Position numbers and translations under genes: made by a program. A DNA stretch of 64,000 nucleotides from CAG-791 sp963629395 (GTDB lineage Bacteria > Bacillota > Clostridia > Lachnospirales > Lachnospiraceae), in contig CAVGIV010000002.1 in the NCBI GenBank assembly GCA_963629395.1, forward strand, positions 1-64,000, written 5' to 3'. Numbering within the stretch: position 1 is the first letter of the stretch; each line of letters starts with the position of its first letter. The notes under the pieces were generated by a model, which saw only the letters and a program-made list of their open reading frames with translations, ran no database searches and was not told the origin of the DNA. This document shows positions 8,233 to 17,432 of the stretch, piece after piece.

Positions 8233-9450
8233 TTACCTCAGCTCCTGCAGCACGCGGTGAATCTCCTCCGCAATCTTTCCGGTTTCTGCGCGAAGTCTGG
8301 TCGCACTGCCGGCCAGCTGATACCTTGTCTCGTCCTCATGCTCCTGCAGCCAGTGCCATGCGTCCAGGAGCTGCTGCGGGTCCTTTAGCGACTGAACCGG
8401 GAGCACATAGTTTTCCTCTGTTCCGAACAGGTCCCTGGCTATTCCTCTCGCCTTTACGGAATAACCGATCACCAGTGTCGGGATGATGGTGGAATAGGCC
8501 GCAATGGTTGCGTGTGTCCTGGCACCGATAAAAAAGCGGCAGTTCGCAATCACGCCCTTTAGCTGCTCCGCCGGCATATCCTCCACCAGCTGCACACGTC
8601 CGCTGCTCCGGAACCGTTCATGGAGCTTTCGAAGCGGTACCCTGTCATTGCTGCGGTTCCAGACAACATGCGGAATCAGTGCAACCTTCATATTGGTTGT
8701 TTGCAGAATATCATCAATCAGTGCCGTGTATGCGGCAAGCGGTGCCGACGGATCCGCTGCATAATCCTCTACCATCGGACTTAAATTGATACCGACGGTA
8801 TTGCCGCTTTCAAAGCCCTCCGGAAGTCCGCTTTCATCCGACGGCAGTGAAAAAGCCGGATCCGGACACAGCAGTACGCGTCCTGCTGCCTCCGGTCCGT
8901 AAGCCTCCCGCAGAGCCGTCTTCAACGCTTCAAAGGAGATGGTCTCCCTGGCAATAATCCGGCGATAGCGATGAAGGTCCTCCAGAAGCTCCGTATTATC
9001 CTTTGTAAGAAGCTCCGGCTCAATCGAACACCCCAAAAGCACAGTTGCTGTCTGCTGATGGTTGAACATCGCATTGGCTCTTATCAGGTCTTTGACCATG
9101 CTCGGATAGCAATAATTATCTCCTCCGATGGATATGGCAAGTGCAGGCTTCCTGCCGCCGGTCAGTGCCCGGTACCGATAACGCAGAAAGGACTCCTGAT
9201 CCTTTGTCACCTTCCGATAGGCATAATACGCTGCATGGATGATCTTGTTCCGATCGATGTGCTGCTCCTCGATGATTCTCGTCCTGGCCTTTACCTCCGC
9301 AGGAAGATAGCGCTCATCCTCTGCCGCGCAGTTGGTCATCAATACAAAGCTGTCAACCGGAAGCAGCCGCACCAGCGAATCTACGATTGCCTCACATCCG
9401 TGGTTGCCGCTGCCGGCATGCATATACAATGCAAGTTCATTCATACTCAT
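8233..9450 (-). CDS. Polysaccharide pyruvyl transferase family protein
   Basis: 405 residues of the PS_pyruv_trans family (CsaB/WcaK-like). Visible are the N-terminal HAGSGNHGCEAIV loop, SIGGDNYCYP in the middle, and a C-terminal GARTHATIAAY segment where the conserved GxRxH residues lie. Members transfer pyruvate from phosphoenolpyruvate to sugars as ketals, adding negative charge; some relatives have other roles. It is packed between a GT2 gene and the flippase. The substrate sugar cannot be read from sequence. Confidence 0.88.
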   Translation of the reverse strand: MSMNELALYMHAGSGNHGCEAIVDSLVRLLPVDSFVLMTNCAAEDERYLPAEVKARTRIIEEQHIDRNKIIHAAYYAYRKVTKDQESFLRYRYRALTGGRKPALAISIGGDNYCYPSMVKDLIRANAMFNHQQTATVLLGCSIEPELLTKDNTELLEDLHRYRRIIARETISFEALKTALREAYGPEAAGRVLLCPDPAFSLPSDESGLPEGFESGNTVGINLSPMVEDYAADPSAPLAAYTALIDDILQTTNMKVALIPHVVWNRSNDRVPLRKLHERFRSSGRVQLVEDMPAEQLKGVIANCRFFIGARTHATIAAYSTIIPTLVIGYSVKARGIARDLFGTEENYVLPVQSLKDPQQLLDAWHWLQEHEDETRYQLAGSATRLRAETGKIAEEIHRVLQELR

Positions 9451-9466
9451 TTCCGTTTCGTACCTG

Positions 9467-10549
9467 CTATATCCCGCCGCGAAGCTTTTCCTTAGCCCGG
9501 GTCTGCATCGTTGTCATGCCGCAGAACGCCGAAGGAGACATCTGCAGCAGAAATGATTTTACCCTATAATCCATCGGAATCCCACTGGCAGCTCCGGCTC
9601 TTTTATGCCCGGCCAACTTCCTTCGGCACTGCTCCAGCTGCGGCCTGTAGTGCTCCCGTTCCTTTTTCGGAAGCTTCGCAATCTTGGAGGCCGTAAGGAC
9701 ATCCGAGACGATCTGGAGTCCGTGAAGTCGTTCCATCGCCGCGCAGTCCCCCTGTAAAGAGGGAAATCTGTCCAAAATAAGGTGCTCTGCAGCCTCCCAG
9801 CAGCGAATCTGATCCATATACGACGGCGTAAACGGCCGTTCCATTGCTCCCTTTGGATTGAAGGTATAGCGATACAGCGGAGCCTCCACAAATGCATAGC
9901 TTGTATCATCCTTCAGAAGCGAAAGCACGAACAGCATATCCTCTCCGATGGTCATTCCCTTCTCAAAGCGATGATCCCCGATTGCTTCCCTCTCAAAAAG
10001 CTTGCTCCAGACTCTGGTGTCCCTTTGAAGTATCCTCTCAGAAACAATCGCCTGCCCCGTCAAAAGACCAATGTCCTTTCTGCCTAGCTGCAGATCCATC
10101 CCGAGACTTTCCGCCTGCCTGTTTAAAACGTCTTTGTCTGCTTCCTTAAGAACAGACTCCGCTTCCTCTTCCGAAACCTTGCAAAATCCGCAGCCGCAGA
10201 TCTGTGCACCCGTTTTCTGGTGCAGCGCATACAAAACCTCCAGCATCGCCGGATCCATGGCATCGTCTGCGTCCAGGAATGTAAGAAGCTCCCCGCCTGC
10301 TGCCTCAATGCCGCGATTTCGCGCCTCGGAAACCCCCTCATCCTCCATGGAGATCAGCTGAATACGCATTCCCGGCTCCGACCGTCGAACATACTCCCTG
10401 CAGCGCAGCCCGCTCTCATCCGAGGAGCCGTCATCCACCAGAATCACCTCCAGGCTCTCCCTGGCACGGACTGTTTGCTGCAGAACACTTCTCACCGCCG
10501 TATCCAGCGTTTTCTCTGCGTTATGCACCGGAACAATAATACTGATCAT
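9467..10549 (-). CDS. GT2 family glycosyltransferase
   Basis: 360-residue GT-A fold enzyme: ISIIVPVHNAEKTL at the N-terminus, DDGS at 39-42, and the metal-binding DADD at 93-96. No membrane segments, so it works at the cytosolic membrane face adding a sugar to the lipid-linked repeat unit. The C-terminal 150 residues hold a helical domain common in capsule GT2s. It lies 11 bp after the preceding GT2, with which it shares architecture. Donor and acceptor are unknown. Confidence 0.9.
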   Translation of the reverse strand: MISIIVPVHNAEKTLDTAVRSVLQQTVRARESLEVILVDDGSSDESGLRCREYVRRSEPGMRIQLISMEDEGVSEARNRGIEAAGGELLTFLDADDAMDPAMLEVLYALHQKTGAQICGCGFCKVSEEEAESVLKEADKDVLNRQAESLGMDLQLGRKDIGLLTGQAIVSERILQRDTRVWSKLFEREAIGDHRFEKGMTIGEDMLFVLSLLKDDTSYAFVEAPLYRYTFNPKGAMERPFTPSYMDQIRCWEAAEHLILDRFPSLQGDCAAMERLHGLQIVSDVLTASKIAKLPKKEREHYRPQLEQCRRKLAGHKRAGAASGIPMDYRVKSFLLQMSPSAFCGMTTMQTRAKEKLRGGI

Positions 10550-10560
10550 CCTTCAAATCC

Positions 10561-11625
10561 TCAATTCCTCCGCCCCGCCTGCAGGAGGAAAATTCTCCGC
10601 ACAAGCCGAATACGAGTCGCCGACGGATGTACCATGACAAAGGCCAGCAGCTGGTTTGCCTTATCCTGAAACCAGTCTCCCCGTTTTTTAAGCTGTTCTG
10701 CCGCCTTCTCTTCCCGGCAGATCCGCTGCACACGCTTCACGACCGCATCTGCGTCCGCATCGGTTCTTCGAAGCTCGTTTTTAAGCACCAGACACAGCTG
10801 GAGCAGAGCCTCTCTTTCGACCTGCATATGTCCGTTCGGGTAGGCCTTTTCGTCCATAACCGTATGCAGCGTGTGCAGCAAAAGCGCCATATTGTTCTGC
10901 ATGCCGGGGTCATAGCGATGCACCATCGACGCAGCAACAAAACGGTAATGGTAATCGTAATTGTCCTTCAAAATCACGACGCGGTCTGCATCCAGGAGCA
11001 TCGGAACCGTCACATTGACATCCTCGCCCATGCGAATATTCGGATTTCCAAAATGCATATTATCCAGGAGAAGCTGCCGGGAAAAAAGCTTCATACATCG
11101 TGACAAAATCACCGTGCGGTGTTCTTGTCCAAGGAGCCGGTCTTTGACCTGCCGGGTCAGGCGCTCCCCCTCATATATGCCAGGTTCCGCCTGACTGCCC
11201 ACCTTCTCACGGGTATGATTCCACTCGCGCTCAATGATATATCCGCCGCAGATAACCTGCCGGCAGGGAAAATCCCTGCGCAGTGCGGCCGTCATTTTCT
11301 CCAGATGATCGGCCTCCAGCCAGTCATCACAATCCAGAAAGGAAATGTATGAACCGGTACTCACCCTCACGCCCTGCATCCAGGCCGACATCAGGCCGCC
11401 GTTTTCCTTGTGGATGACACGCACTCTGGAATCCTTCCTCGCAGCCTCATCGCAAAGCCGGGCGCTTGCATCCCTTGAGCCGTCATCCACCAGCACCAGC
11501 TCCAGATCACGGAAGGTCTGTCCCAGAACGCTGTCGATGCAGACCTGCAGATACTGCTCCCCATTATAAACCGGAACAACGACAGACACAGCTGCCTGCT
11601 GCCCGGAAAGCGCCATTTGCTCCAT
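10561..11625 (-). CDS. GT2 family glycosyltransferase
   Basis: 354 residues: VSVVVPVYNGEQYL near 13-26, DDGS at 47-50, ENGGLMSAW at 74-82, and the DxD-type FLDCDDW at 97-103. It is a soluble GT-A enzyme of the capsule/exopolysaccharide type with a C-terminal helical region. The gene begins 5 bp after the stop of the GT4 upstream and is followed 11 bp later by another GT2, so the two probably add consecutive sugars. Sugar specificity is not inferable. Confidence 0.9.
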   Translation of the reverse strand: MEQMALSGQQAAVSVVVPVYNGEQYLQVCIDSVLGQTFRDLELVLVDDGSRDASARLCDEAARKDSRVRVIHKENGGLMSAWMQGVRVSTGSYISFLDCDDWLEADHLEKMTAALRRDFPCRQVICGGYIIEREWNHTREKVGSQAEPGIYEGERLTRQVKDRLLGQEHRTVILSRCMKLFSRQLLLDNMHFGNPNIRMGEDVNVTVPMLLDADRVVILKDNYDYHYRFVAASMVHRYDPGMQNNMALLLHTLHTVMDEKAYPNGHMQVEREALLQLCLVLKNELRRTDADADAVVKRVQRICREEKAAEQLKKRGDWFQDKANQLLAFVMVHPSATRIRLVRRIFLLQAGRRN

Positions 11626-11630
11626 ACCCG

Positions 11631-12710
11631 TTATTCATCCTCTAAAATCTCGCGGTAAACCTCTTCCAGACGGTCCGCGTGCTGCTCAAAGCTGTACTTG
11701 CCTTCGGCCCTTTGGTAGGACGCCAGGGAAGCTCTCTCCCAGGCCTTCCGGTTCGCAAGAAGCTCTGCAATCGCCTCTCCCATTGCCGCGGCATCTCCGA
11801 CCGGGCAGAGCACGGCCTGTTCTCCGTCTCCTGTCAGATTTGGAATTCCGCCGATTCTGGTCGTCACCATGGGAAGTCCATATCCCATTGCCTCCAGAAG
11901 CGACATCGGCATCGCCTCCATATGGGAAGGCAGAAGGAAAAGGGTGCTCTCCCGCAAAAGCTCCTCCTTCTCTTCGCCGCGCACCCAGCCGGGAAACCTC
12001 ACGTTCTTATCGAGAACAGAAGACGGAAGGCCGGTAGTAATCAGTTCCCTGTCACCGGCCCCTCCCAGCACAAATACAGCCTCCGGGATTCTGCCGGTCA
12101 CAAAGCGGATGATATCCGGCATCTCACGCATTCCCTTTCCTTCCGTCAAAACGCCAAGGTAGAGAATCTGCTTCCCTTGACATCTCTTATCCTTCCGCTC
12201 CTTCTCCAGCACCTCCGGGTGCAGAACACAGTAATTGGGAATCACACGAATCCTCTGCACGGGATAGGTTGCGGACAGAACCTCCTTCCAGTGCGGACTC
12301 AGGACAATCATACGGCTGCATTTTCCGTAAATGAATCGAACCAGCCTTTTTTTACCGGCCGATGCATTGTCATAAAATTCATCAAAGGCGGATCCATGGA
12401 TGTGATTTACGATGGGAATCCCTCGTCTTGCTGCCATCAGGATAAATGGAAGCTTTCGATAAAAGCTCGGCCCGAAGGAAGAATGAATATGAACAAGTTC
12501 CGGCGGGTCCTTTTTAAGGACCTCCCGGAACTGTCTGTACGCTTTCAGCGCTTTTTTTAATTTATCCTGCCTGGTGCCGTCACAATAAGACTGCACGTAG
12601 GTAATGCGATAATCCTTCTCCAGACGACTCCCATAGTATCCGGAGGTGACGGCAGCAATTCCGCCGTGTACCAGAGGATCCGGTACAATCATACAGATGT
12701 GATGCATCAT
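11631..12710 (-). CDS. GT4 family glycosyltransferase
   Basis: 359-residue GT-B fold enzyme. The N-terminal domain has the acceptor-side PLVHGGIAAVTSGY loop; the C-terminal donor domain has ILYLGVLTEGKG near 182-193 and the EX7E motif, E265 to E273, in MEAMPMSLLEAMGYG. It is a retaining glycosyltransferase. Its start overlaps the stop of the phosphoglycosyl transferase gene by 4 bp (ATGA), so the two are translationally coupled, and it is a good candidate to add the second sugar of the repeat unit (inference from order). Confidence 0.9.
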   Translation of the reverse strand: MMHHICMIVPDPLVHGGIAAVTSGYYGSRLEKDYRITYVQSYCDGTRQDKLKKALKAYRQFREVLKKDPPELVHIHSSFGPSFYRKLPFILMAARRGIPIVNHIHGSAFDEFYDNASAGKKRLVRFIYGKCSRMIVLSPHWKEVLSATYPVQRIRVIPNYCVLHPEVLEKERKDKRCQGKQILYLGVLTEGKGMREMPDIIRFVTGRIPEAVFVLGGAGDRELITTGLPSSVLDKNVRFPGWVRGEEKEELLRESTLFLLPSHMEAMPMSLLEAMGYGLPMVTTRIGGIPNLTGDGEQAVLCPVGDAAAMGEAIAELLANRKAWERASLASYQRAEGKYSFEQHADRLEEVYREILEDE

Positions 12711-14110
12711 TTGGCTCCCCTATGACCCAGGACCACAATAAAGGTCTGCAGCAAAATCTTGAAGTCCAGCGTCAGCGACCAGTTGTCAATGTATTTCAGA
12801 TCCAGGCGGACCACCTCATCAAAATCCGATATGTCGCTCCGTCCGCTGACCTGCCACATGCCCGTAAGCCCGGGTGTCATGGACAGGCGCCTTCTGTAGT
12901 GCTCGTCATAGTGCTCAAACTCGTCCACGGTCGGAGGTCTCGTCCCCACCAGGCTCATATCCCCCTTCAGGACATTCAGAAACTGAGGAAACTCGTCCAG
13001 GCTGGTGCTGCGAAGAAACGCCCCCACCTTTGTGATCCGGGGATCATTCTCCATCTTGAACATGAGCCCCTTCACTTCGTTTTCCTTCTCCAGCTCCTTC
13101 TTTCTTGCCTCTGCGTCCTGATACATGGACCGGAACTTATAAATCTTAAACCGGCGTCCGTTTTTGCCGATTCTCGTCTGAGCAAAGAAGATCGGTCCCG
13201 GAGAATCCAGTTTAATGGCCGGCGCAATGAACACAGTAAGTATTCCTGTGAGCACAACACCGACAAGCCCGCCCAGAATGTCGAACGCTCTCTTGATCAG
13301 AAGCCGCTTGTAGCTGGACCGAAACCTGGTATAGGTAACACAGGTGAACGTGCCAAAGCTCTCCACCTTCGCCGAAGCGCCGCTGATTTCCGGAAGCCCC
13401 AGATTATAACGGCACACAACGCCCATTTCCTCAAAGCCGTCGATCAGAGGCTGCACATCCTCTCTGGTAAAGCCCGGAACATTTAAAAAGACCTCATCGA
13501 ACGGAATCTGCGTAAGCTTCTCCGTCATCTCCTGAAAGCGCTTTTGCCGCTGCTGATCCGTATCTCCCTGCGTGCAGCGAACCGATGCCGATCCCACGAT
13601 CTGGTAGGTGATTCCAAGCTCTGTCCGCAGCCTGGAAATGGTTTCATCCACGAGCTCCGGGATGGCAACTACCAAGACCTTGATCACCTGCTTCTCGCTC
13701 GTAACAACCCGCCGCAGAGCTTCCCGGAACAGGATGTGTGCTACGTACATCATGAACAGATTGATCCAGATAAAATTAATAATAACCTGCCGGGAAAGAA
13801 TGCGTCCCCACTGTGCAAAAAATACAAAGGCCAGGGAGGCCAGAATCATCACTCCATTGTACTGAAGTACGCTCAAAAGCTCCTTAAAAAGACCTCTCTC
13901 CAGGAAATCCCGGTTCCATTCTGCAAAGAAGCTGTAAATGGTATAAAACAGCAGGAACACCACCAGCACCGCATAATGCAGTGTTTTGCTTCCCCAGTCA
14001 TTATTCCCCGCAAACCGCAGATTGGTCGCCACCCAGTAAGACAGTGTGATACAGATCAGATCCACCAGCCACAAACCGTAGTTCTGCAGGATCTTATTTT
14101 TCTGGTTCAT
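12707..14110 (-). CDS. WbaP/CpsE-type polyprenyl-phosphate sugar phosphotransferase
   Basis: 467 residues. The N-terminal half has about four membrane helices, then a cytosolic CoA-binding-like domain, then from about residue 270 the bacterial sugar transferase domain: a reentrant helix, SPGPIFFAQTRIG, KIYKFRSM and PGLTGMWQVSGR. It transfers a sugar-1-phosphate to undecaprenyl phosphate, the first committed step of repeat-unit synthesis. It overlaps the polymerase gene upstream by 17 bp and the GT4 downstream by 4 bp. This is the initiating enzyme of locus 1; a different, smaller one serves locus 2. Confidence 0.93.
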   Translation of the reverse strand: MNQKNKILQNYGLWLVDLICITLSYWVATNLRFAGNNDWGSKTLHYAVLVVFLLFYTIYSFFAEWNRDFLERGLFKELLSVLQYNGVMILASLAFVFFAQWGRILSRQVIINFIWINLFMMYVAHILFREALRRVVTSEKQVIKVLVVAIPELVDETISRLRTELGITYQIVGSASVRCTQGDTDQQRQKRFQEMTEKLTQIPFDEVFLNVPGFTREDVQPLIDGFEEMGVVCRYNLGLPEISGASAKVESFGTFTCVTYTRFRSSYKRLLIKRAFDILGGLVGVVLTGILTVFIAPAIKLDSPGPIFFAQTRIGKNGRRFKIYKFRSMYQDAEARKKELEKENEVKGLMFKMENDPRITKVGAFLRSTSLDEFPQFLNVLKGDMSLVGTRPPTVDEFEHYDEHYRRRLSMTPGLTGMWQVSGRSDISDFDEVVRLDLKYIDNWSLTLDFKILLQTFIVVLGHRGAK

Positions 14111-15248
14111 GATCTCCTAGTTCCTTCCCCCTGCCAAGAATTTCCGACAGATACAGTGCTGCCAGAAGCAGTCCGTAATTGCGTCCGATATATGCAGATA
14201 CCAGATGCGCTTCAAAGACGGTATACAGCGACATGCTAAGAAGCAGGACAAAGCCCGCACGGTCCCTGGTCCTTCTGGAATACTCCATCAGAAGGAACAC
14301 TACGCCAACAATAAAAAGTGCCGGCAAAATACCGTACCAGTACACGACGCGAAGCCAGCCAAGATCAAAATACGTGGCATTGAGCCGCTGGGAAAACCAT
14401 TTCCAGGTAGAAATCGTTCCCTCGTGAAATGTCGTTGTCCACAAAGATGCCACACGCCCTGTCAATACACTGTCTAGCTTCGCCATCCAGCTATGCTTTC
14501 TCGGGTCAAACAGGCCGCACATGATTGAAAACACCAGTCCGCCTGCCACCAGAAGCTCTCCGAACAAATATACTGCGCTCACGCAGGAAACCCTCCTGCC
14601 ATAGTGCAGCACCATCGAAACACAGATTGAAAAAAGCGCCATGGCACATGCGGTATTGCTGTGGGTCAGCCCGTACAAAAGAACATCTCCCACCGCCAGC
14701 AGAATATACAGATACAGCTTCATCTTCCGATCATACAGGTATAATCCCAGCATCAGCAGCATCGCCGCCATGCAGTGAAGAGAATTGGGGTGTCCCAGTC
14801 CCAGGTCCCAGCGCGTCTCAATTCCGTGCCCATAGTCATAGGTCTGGTACAGATGCCCCATCACGCCGGTAAGCGCCAGCACGACCAGCACCGCACATCC
14901 GGCAAGCGTACCCAGAAATTCCAGCTTCATCGCCTTTCGAATCGAAATCGTACCAGCCGCCCGCATGAATATGAAAACGCGCAGCAGATCATTTCGCCCG
15001 CCGATCCGCCAGCAAAGGATCCCCAGCAGGATGGCAAAAAGCCAGAATCCGTGCTCCTTTGCCGTTGCCCTTGGAACACAGCAAAGGCAGCGCACCGCGA
15101 ACAAAAGAAACGCAAAGCGGTACATCATTCCATCATATGGATTTGTCCAGCTGCTCTTATCCAGAACAACTACCAGAATCTCAATGCACAGTCCCAGATA
15201 GAATAAAACTGTGCTCCATCGATCCAGCTTTGAAAGCACCTTATTCAT
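14094..15248 (-). CDS. Wzy-like polysaccharide polymerase / O-antigen ligase-like membrane protein
   Basis: 384 residues with roughly 10-12 hydrophobic segments and a central periplasmic-type loop after HPNSLHCMAAMLLML; the Gly-His-Pro-Asn stretch is typical of Wzy/WaaL proteins. The family is weakly conserved, so the assignment rests on topology and context: one such protein beside a flippase and an initiating transferase. It would join flipped repeat units at the outer membrane face. The start has an AAGGAAC site close upstream. Confidence 0.82.
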   Translation of the reverse strand: MNKVLSKLDRWSTVLFYLGLCIEILVVVLDKSSWTNPYDGMMYRFAFLLFAVRCLCCVPRATAKEHGFWLFAILLGILCWRIGGRNDLLRVFIFMRAAGTISIRKAMKLEFLGTLAGCAVLVVLALTGVMGHLYQTYDYGHGIETRWDLGLGHPNSLHCMAAMLLMLGLYLYDRKMKLYLYILLAVGDVLLYGLTHSNTACAMALFSICVSMVLHYGRRVSCVSAVYLFGELLVAGGLVFSIMCGLFDPRKHSWMAKLDSVLTGRVASLWTTTFHEGTISTWKWFSQRLNATYFDLGWLRVVYWYGILPALFIVGVVFLLMEYSRRTRDRAGFVLLLSMSLYTVFEAHLVSAYIGRNYGLLLAALYLSEILGRGKELGDHEPEK

Positions 15249-15341
15249 GTTCCTTGCTTCCCTGCATATCCGCCCGGCACCTGCTGCATGCTGGCGGAAG
15301 CCTCCTGCCTGCAGGCAGATCCGAGGTTACAGACGGCCCGC

Positions 15342-17432
15342 TTATCCGTGCCTTTTCCATGCCACCACCGTTTTCTCATAGATCCCGGATAAACGGTAAT
15401 ACATCTGCGGTGATTGCACATACAGCTTCAAACGCTCCGAGTCTCCGCGGCGTCCGTACCGCTTCTGTCTGCACAGCTCCAGAATACGGTCCTTGTGAGA
15501 GAGAATACGCTGTTCAAGCTCTCTTGCCTGGTCCTTTGTTTCTTCACAGGCGCGATAATCCTCTTCATAGAACAGCATGCGGCGGTAAAACCAGTATTCC
15601 GACTCCTCACGAAGCCGCACAAAGCCTGCCTCGTCCAGCAGTGCAAGATGACTTCGCCACGCCGGGATCTCCTGTGTCAGCGTCCGATCTGCACGACCGC
15701 TGTTCATAATGCTCTCATTGCGGTTCTTCACATAATCATACAGAGGCTCCGGCTGATACAGCACTTTTCGTGCCCGGCAAAGCGCATAGGTTGTAAAAGG
15801 AATGTCCTCCGCACTGGTGCCCTCCGGGAACCGATTTCCCTTTAACACGCTTTGGTGGAAGAGCTTGCTCCACACAGACGGATGCAGAACAACCTTTCCA
15901 TCCGTTCCTTCTGCTCCCGAACGAATAAAATACCGAAGTGCATCCTGCTGCCTCAATAATATACTGTTCTCCACAAGAGCGGCAATTCTGGCACTGGCGT
16001 CTTTCTCTCTTGCCTCTGCCTCCGGGGCCGCCTTGCTTTCATCCTGTGCCACAGTCTCCCGGTAATTCACAGCCGCAAGCTGCGCACCGGTTGCAAGCAT
16101 GCCTCGCACCATCGTCTCGTACATTTCGGGGTGCGCATAATCGTCCCCGTCCACAAAGCCGATGTACTCTCCCCTTGCATCTGCCAATCCGGCGTTGCGT
16201 GCTGCCGAAACGCCGCCGTTTGCTGTGTGAATCACGCGAACCCGGGGATCCTGCCGGGACACTTCGTCCAGAATGCGTCCCGTTCCATCCGTGGAGCCAT
16301 CGTCCACAGCGATGATATCCAGATTCTGCCAGGTTTGCCTTCTCACGGATTCCAGAGCCCTCGCAATGTATGGTTCCACATTGTAGGCCGTCACAATGAC
16401 AGAGATCAGCGGCGTCTCCGTCATAAAGCGGCCGGACGGACTGATGCGAATCATATCGCGGGAATAGATATCCTTCCGGGCCAGTTCACTCCCGTCCTTC
16501 TCATTGTTCCAGATGGACGGTGCGAATACGATTTTACCCGGCGCGCTGCAAAGCCATGCTCCCCACCAGGAGAAGCTGGAATTGGCAATAATGTGGCAGC
16601 GGCACTGTGTCATCAGATAAAGATCCAGATGGCCGTGATCCTCATCGCTCCCCTTTACAAGGACAAAGCGCCCTCTGCCCAGGTTATCGGAGCGCTCCGC
16701 CTGGTAGCGAATCCACTCTCCCGCCTTTTCTTCATCATTTGAAAAAACAAAAAACGTGATTTCCGGATCCAGCTCCTGCAGACGCATAATAGCGGTGTTG
16801 TAATACGCATCCGTACAGATCCCGCCGTAAACATCCCCTTTTGCCACGTAATCCCCGAATCGAAGGTGGATGGAGGCACTGCCTCCTCTTCCGTTTAATC
16901 CTCTGGCATCTGCATTGGCTCCTGCCTGCCGGATCCTTGCCTCATACCCGCCGGCCTGCTCCAGGATCCGCCTTTCCCTGGCATCGGCATCCTCCCGCGG
17001 CTCTAAGAGCTTATCCGGAAAGGAAAAAGCTCGCCGCACCTCGTCCTCGCATCCTTCAAAATATCTAGGACTTTGAAAGCCGCCGCAAAAATATCCATCC
17101 TCCAGCTCAAGAAAGGCCGGATCAAACACGAAGTCCTTATCGTCCCTTTCCAGTGTCTTTCGCCCCGTCAGCTTCCTGCGGACTCGGCTAGGCAGAGCAA
17201 GACTGCCGTCCGTAAGGCGCGCAACGTCCTCCCGCGAAGCCGTCGGATATTCAATCCCGAAGATGTCCAGCCTTTTGGGGCGCCGTTTCTGCGCAGAATC
17301 ACGGAAGGCCTCTTCATCGTATTGCGACACATCGTCAAACGAAACGCTGCGCCCGAGTTTTTGAAGCTGCAGGAAGAGAGCATACTGAAACATCTGATTG
17401 CCCAGTCCACCTGACATTTGGATGATAATCAT
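15342..17432 (-). CDS. Bifunctional glycosyltransferase: GT11 domain fused to GT2 domain
   Basis: 696 residues with two catalytic modules. Residues 1-about 330 are GT11: SGGLGNQMFQYALF near 6-19, HLRFGDY at 189-195 and ANSSFSWWGA at 283-292. The second Arg of the usual HxRRGD is Phe here. From about 337 a GT2 domain follows: PLISVIVTAYN, DDGS at 377-380, GFVDGDD near 425-431. Both halves look intact, so it is a true fusion and not two genes run together by sequence error, as far as can be read. The start ATG overlaps the asnB stop (ATGA); the longer frame begins inside asnB. It likely adds two successive sugars. Confidence 0.9.
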   Translation of the reverse strand: MIIIQMSGGLGNQMFQYALFLQLQKLGRSVSFDDVSQYDEEAFRDSAQKRRPKRLDIFGIEYPTASREDVARLTDGSLALPSRVRRKLTGRKTLERDDKDFVFDPAFLELEDGYFCGGFQSPRYFEGCEDEVRRAFSFPDKLLEPREDADARERRILEQAGGYEARIRQAGANADARGLNGRGGSASIHLRFGDYVAKGDVYGGICTDAYYNTAIMRLQELDPEITFFVFSNDEEKAGEWIRYQAERSDNLGRGRFVLVKGSDEDHGHLDLYLMTQCRCHIIANSSFSWWGAWLCSAPGKIVFAPSIWNNEKDGSELARKDIYSRDMIRISPSGRFMTETPLISVIVTAYNVEPYIARALESVRRQTWQNLDIIAVDDGSTDGTGRILDEVSRQDPRVRVIHTANGGVSAARNAGLADARGEYIGFVDGDDYAHPEMYETMVRGMLATGAQLAAVNYRETVAQDESKAAPEAEAREKDASARIAALVENSILLRQQDALRYFIRSGAEGTDGKVVLHPSVWSKLFHQSVLKGNRFPEGTSAEDIPFTTYALCRARKVLYQPEPLYDYVKNRNESIMNSGRADRTLTQEIPAWRSHLALLDEAGFVRLREESEYWFYRRMLFYEEDYRACEETKDQARELEQRILSHKDRILELCRQKRYGRRGDSERLKLYVQSPQMYYRLSGIYEKTVVAWKRHG

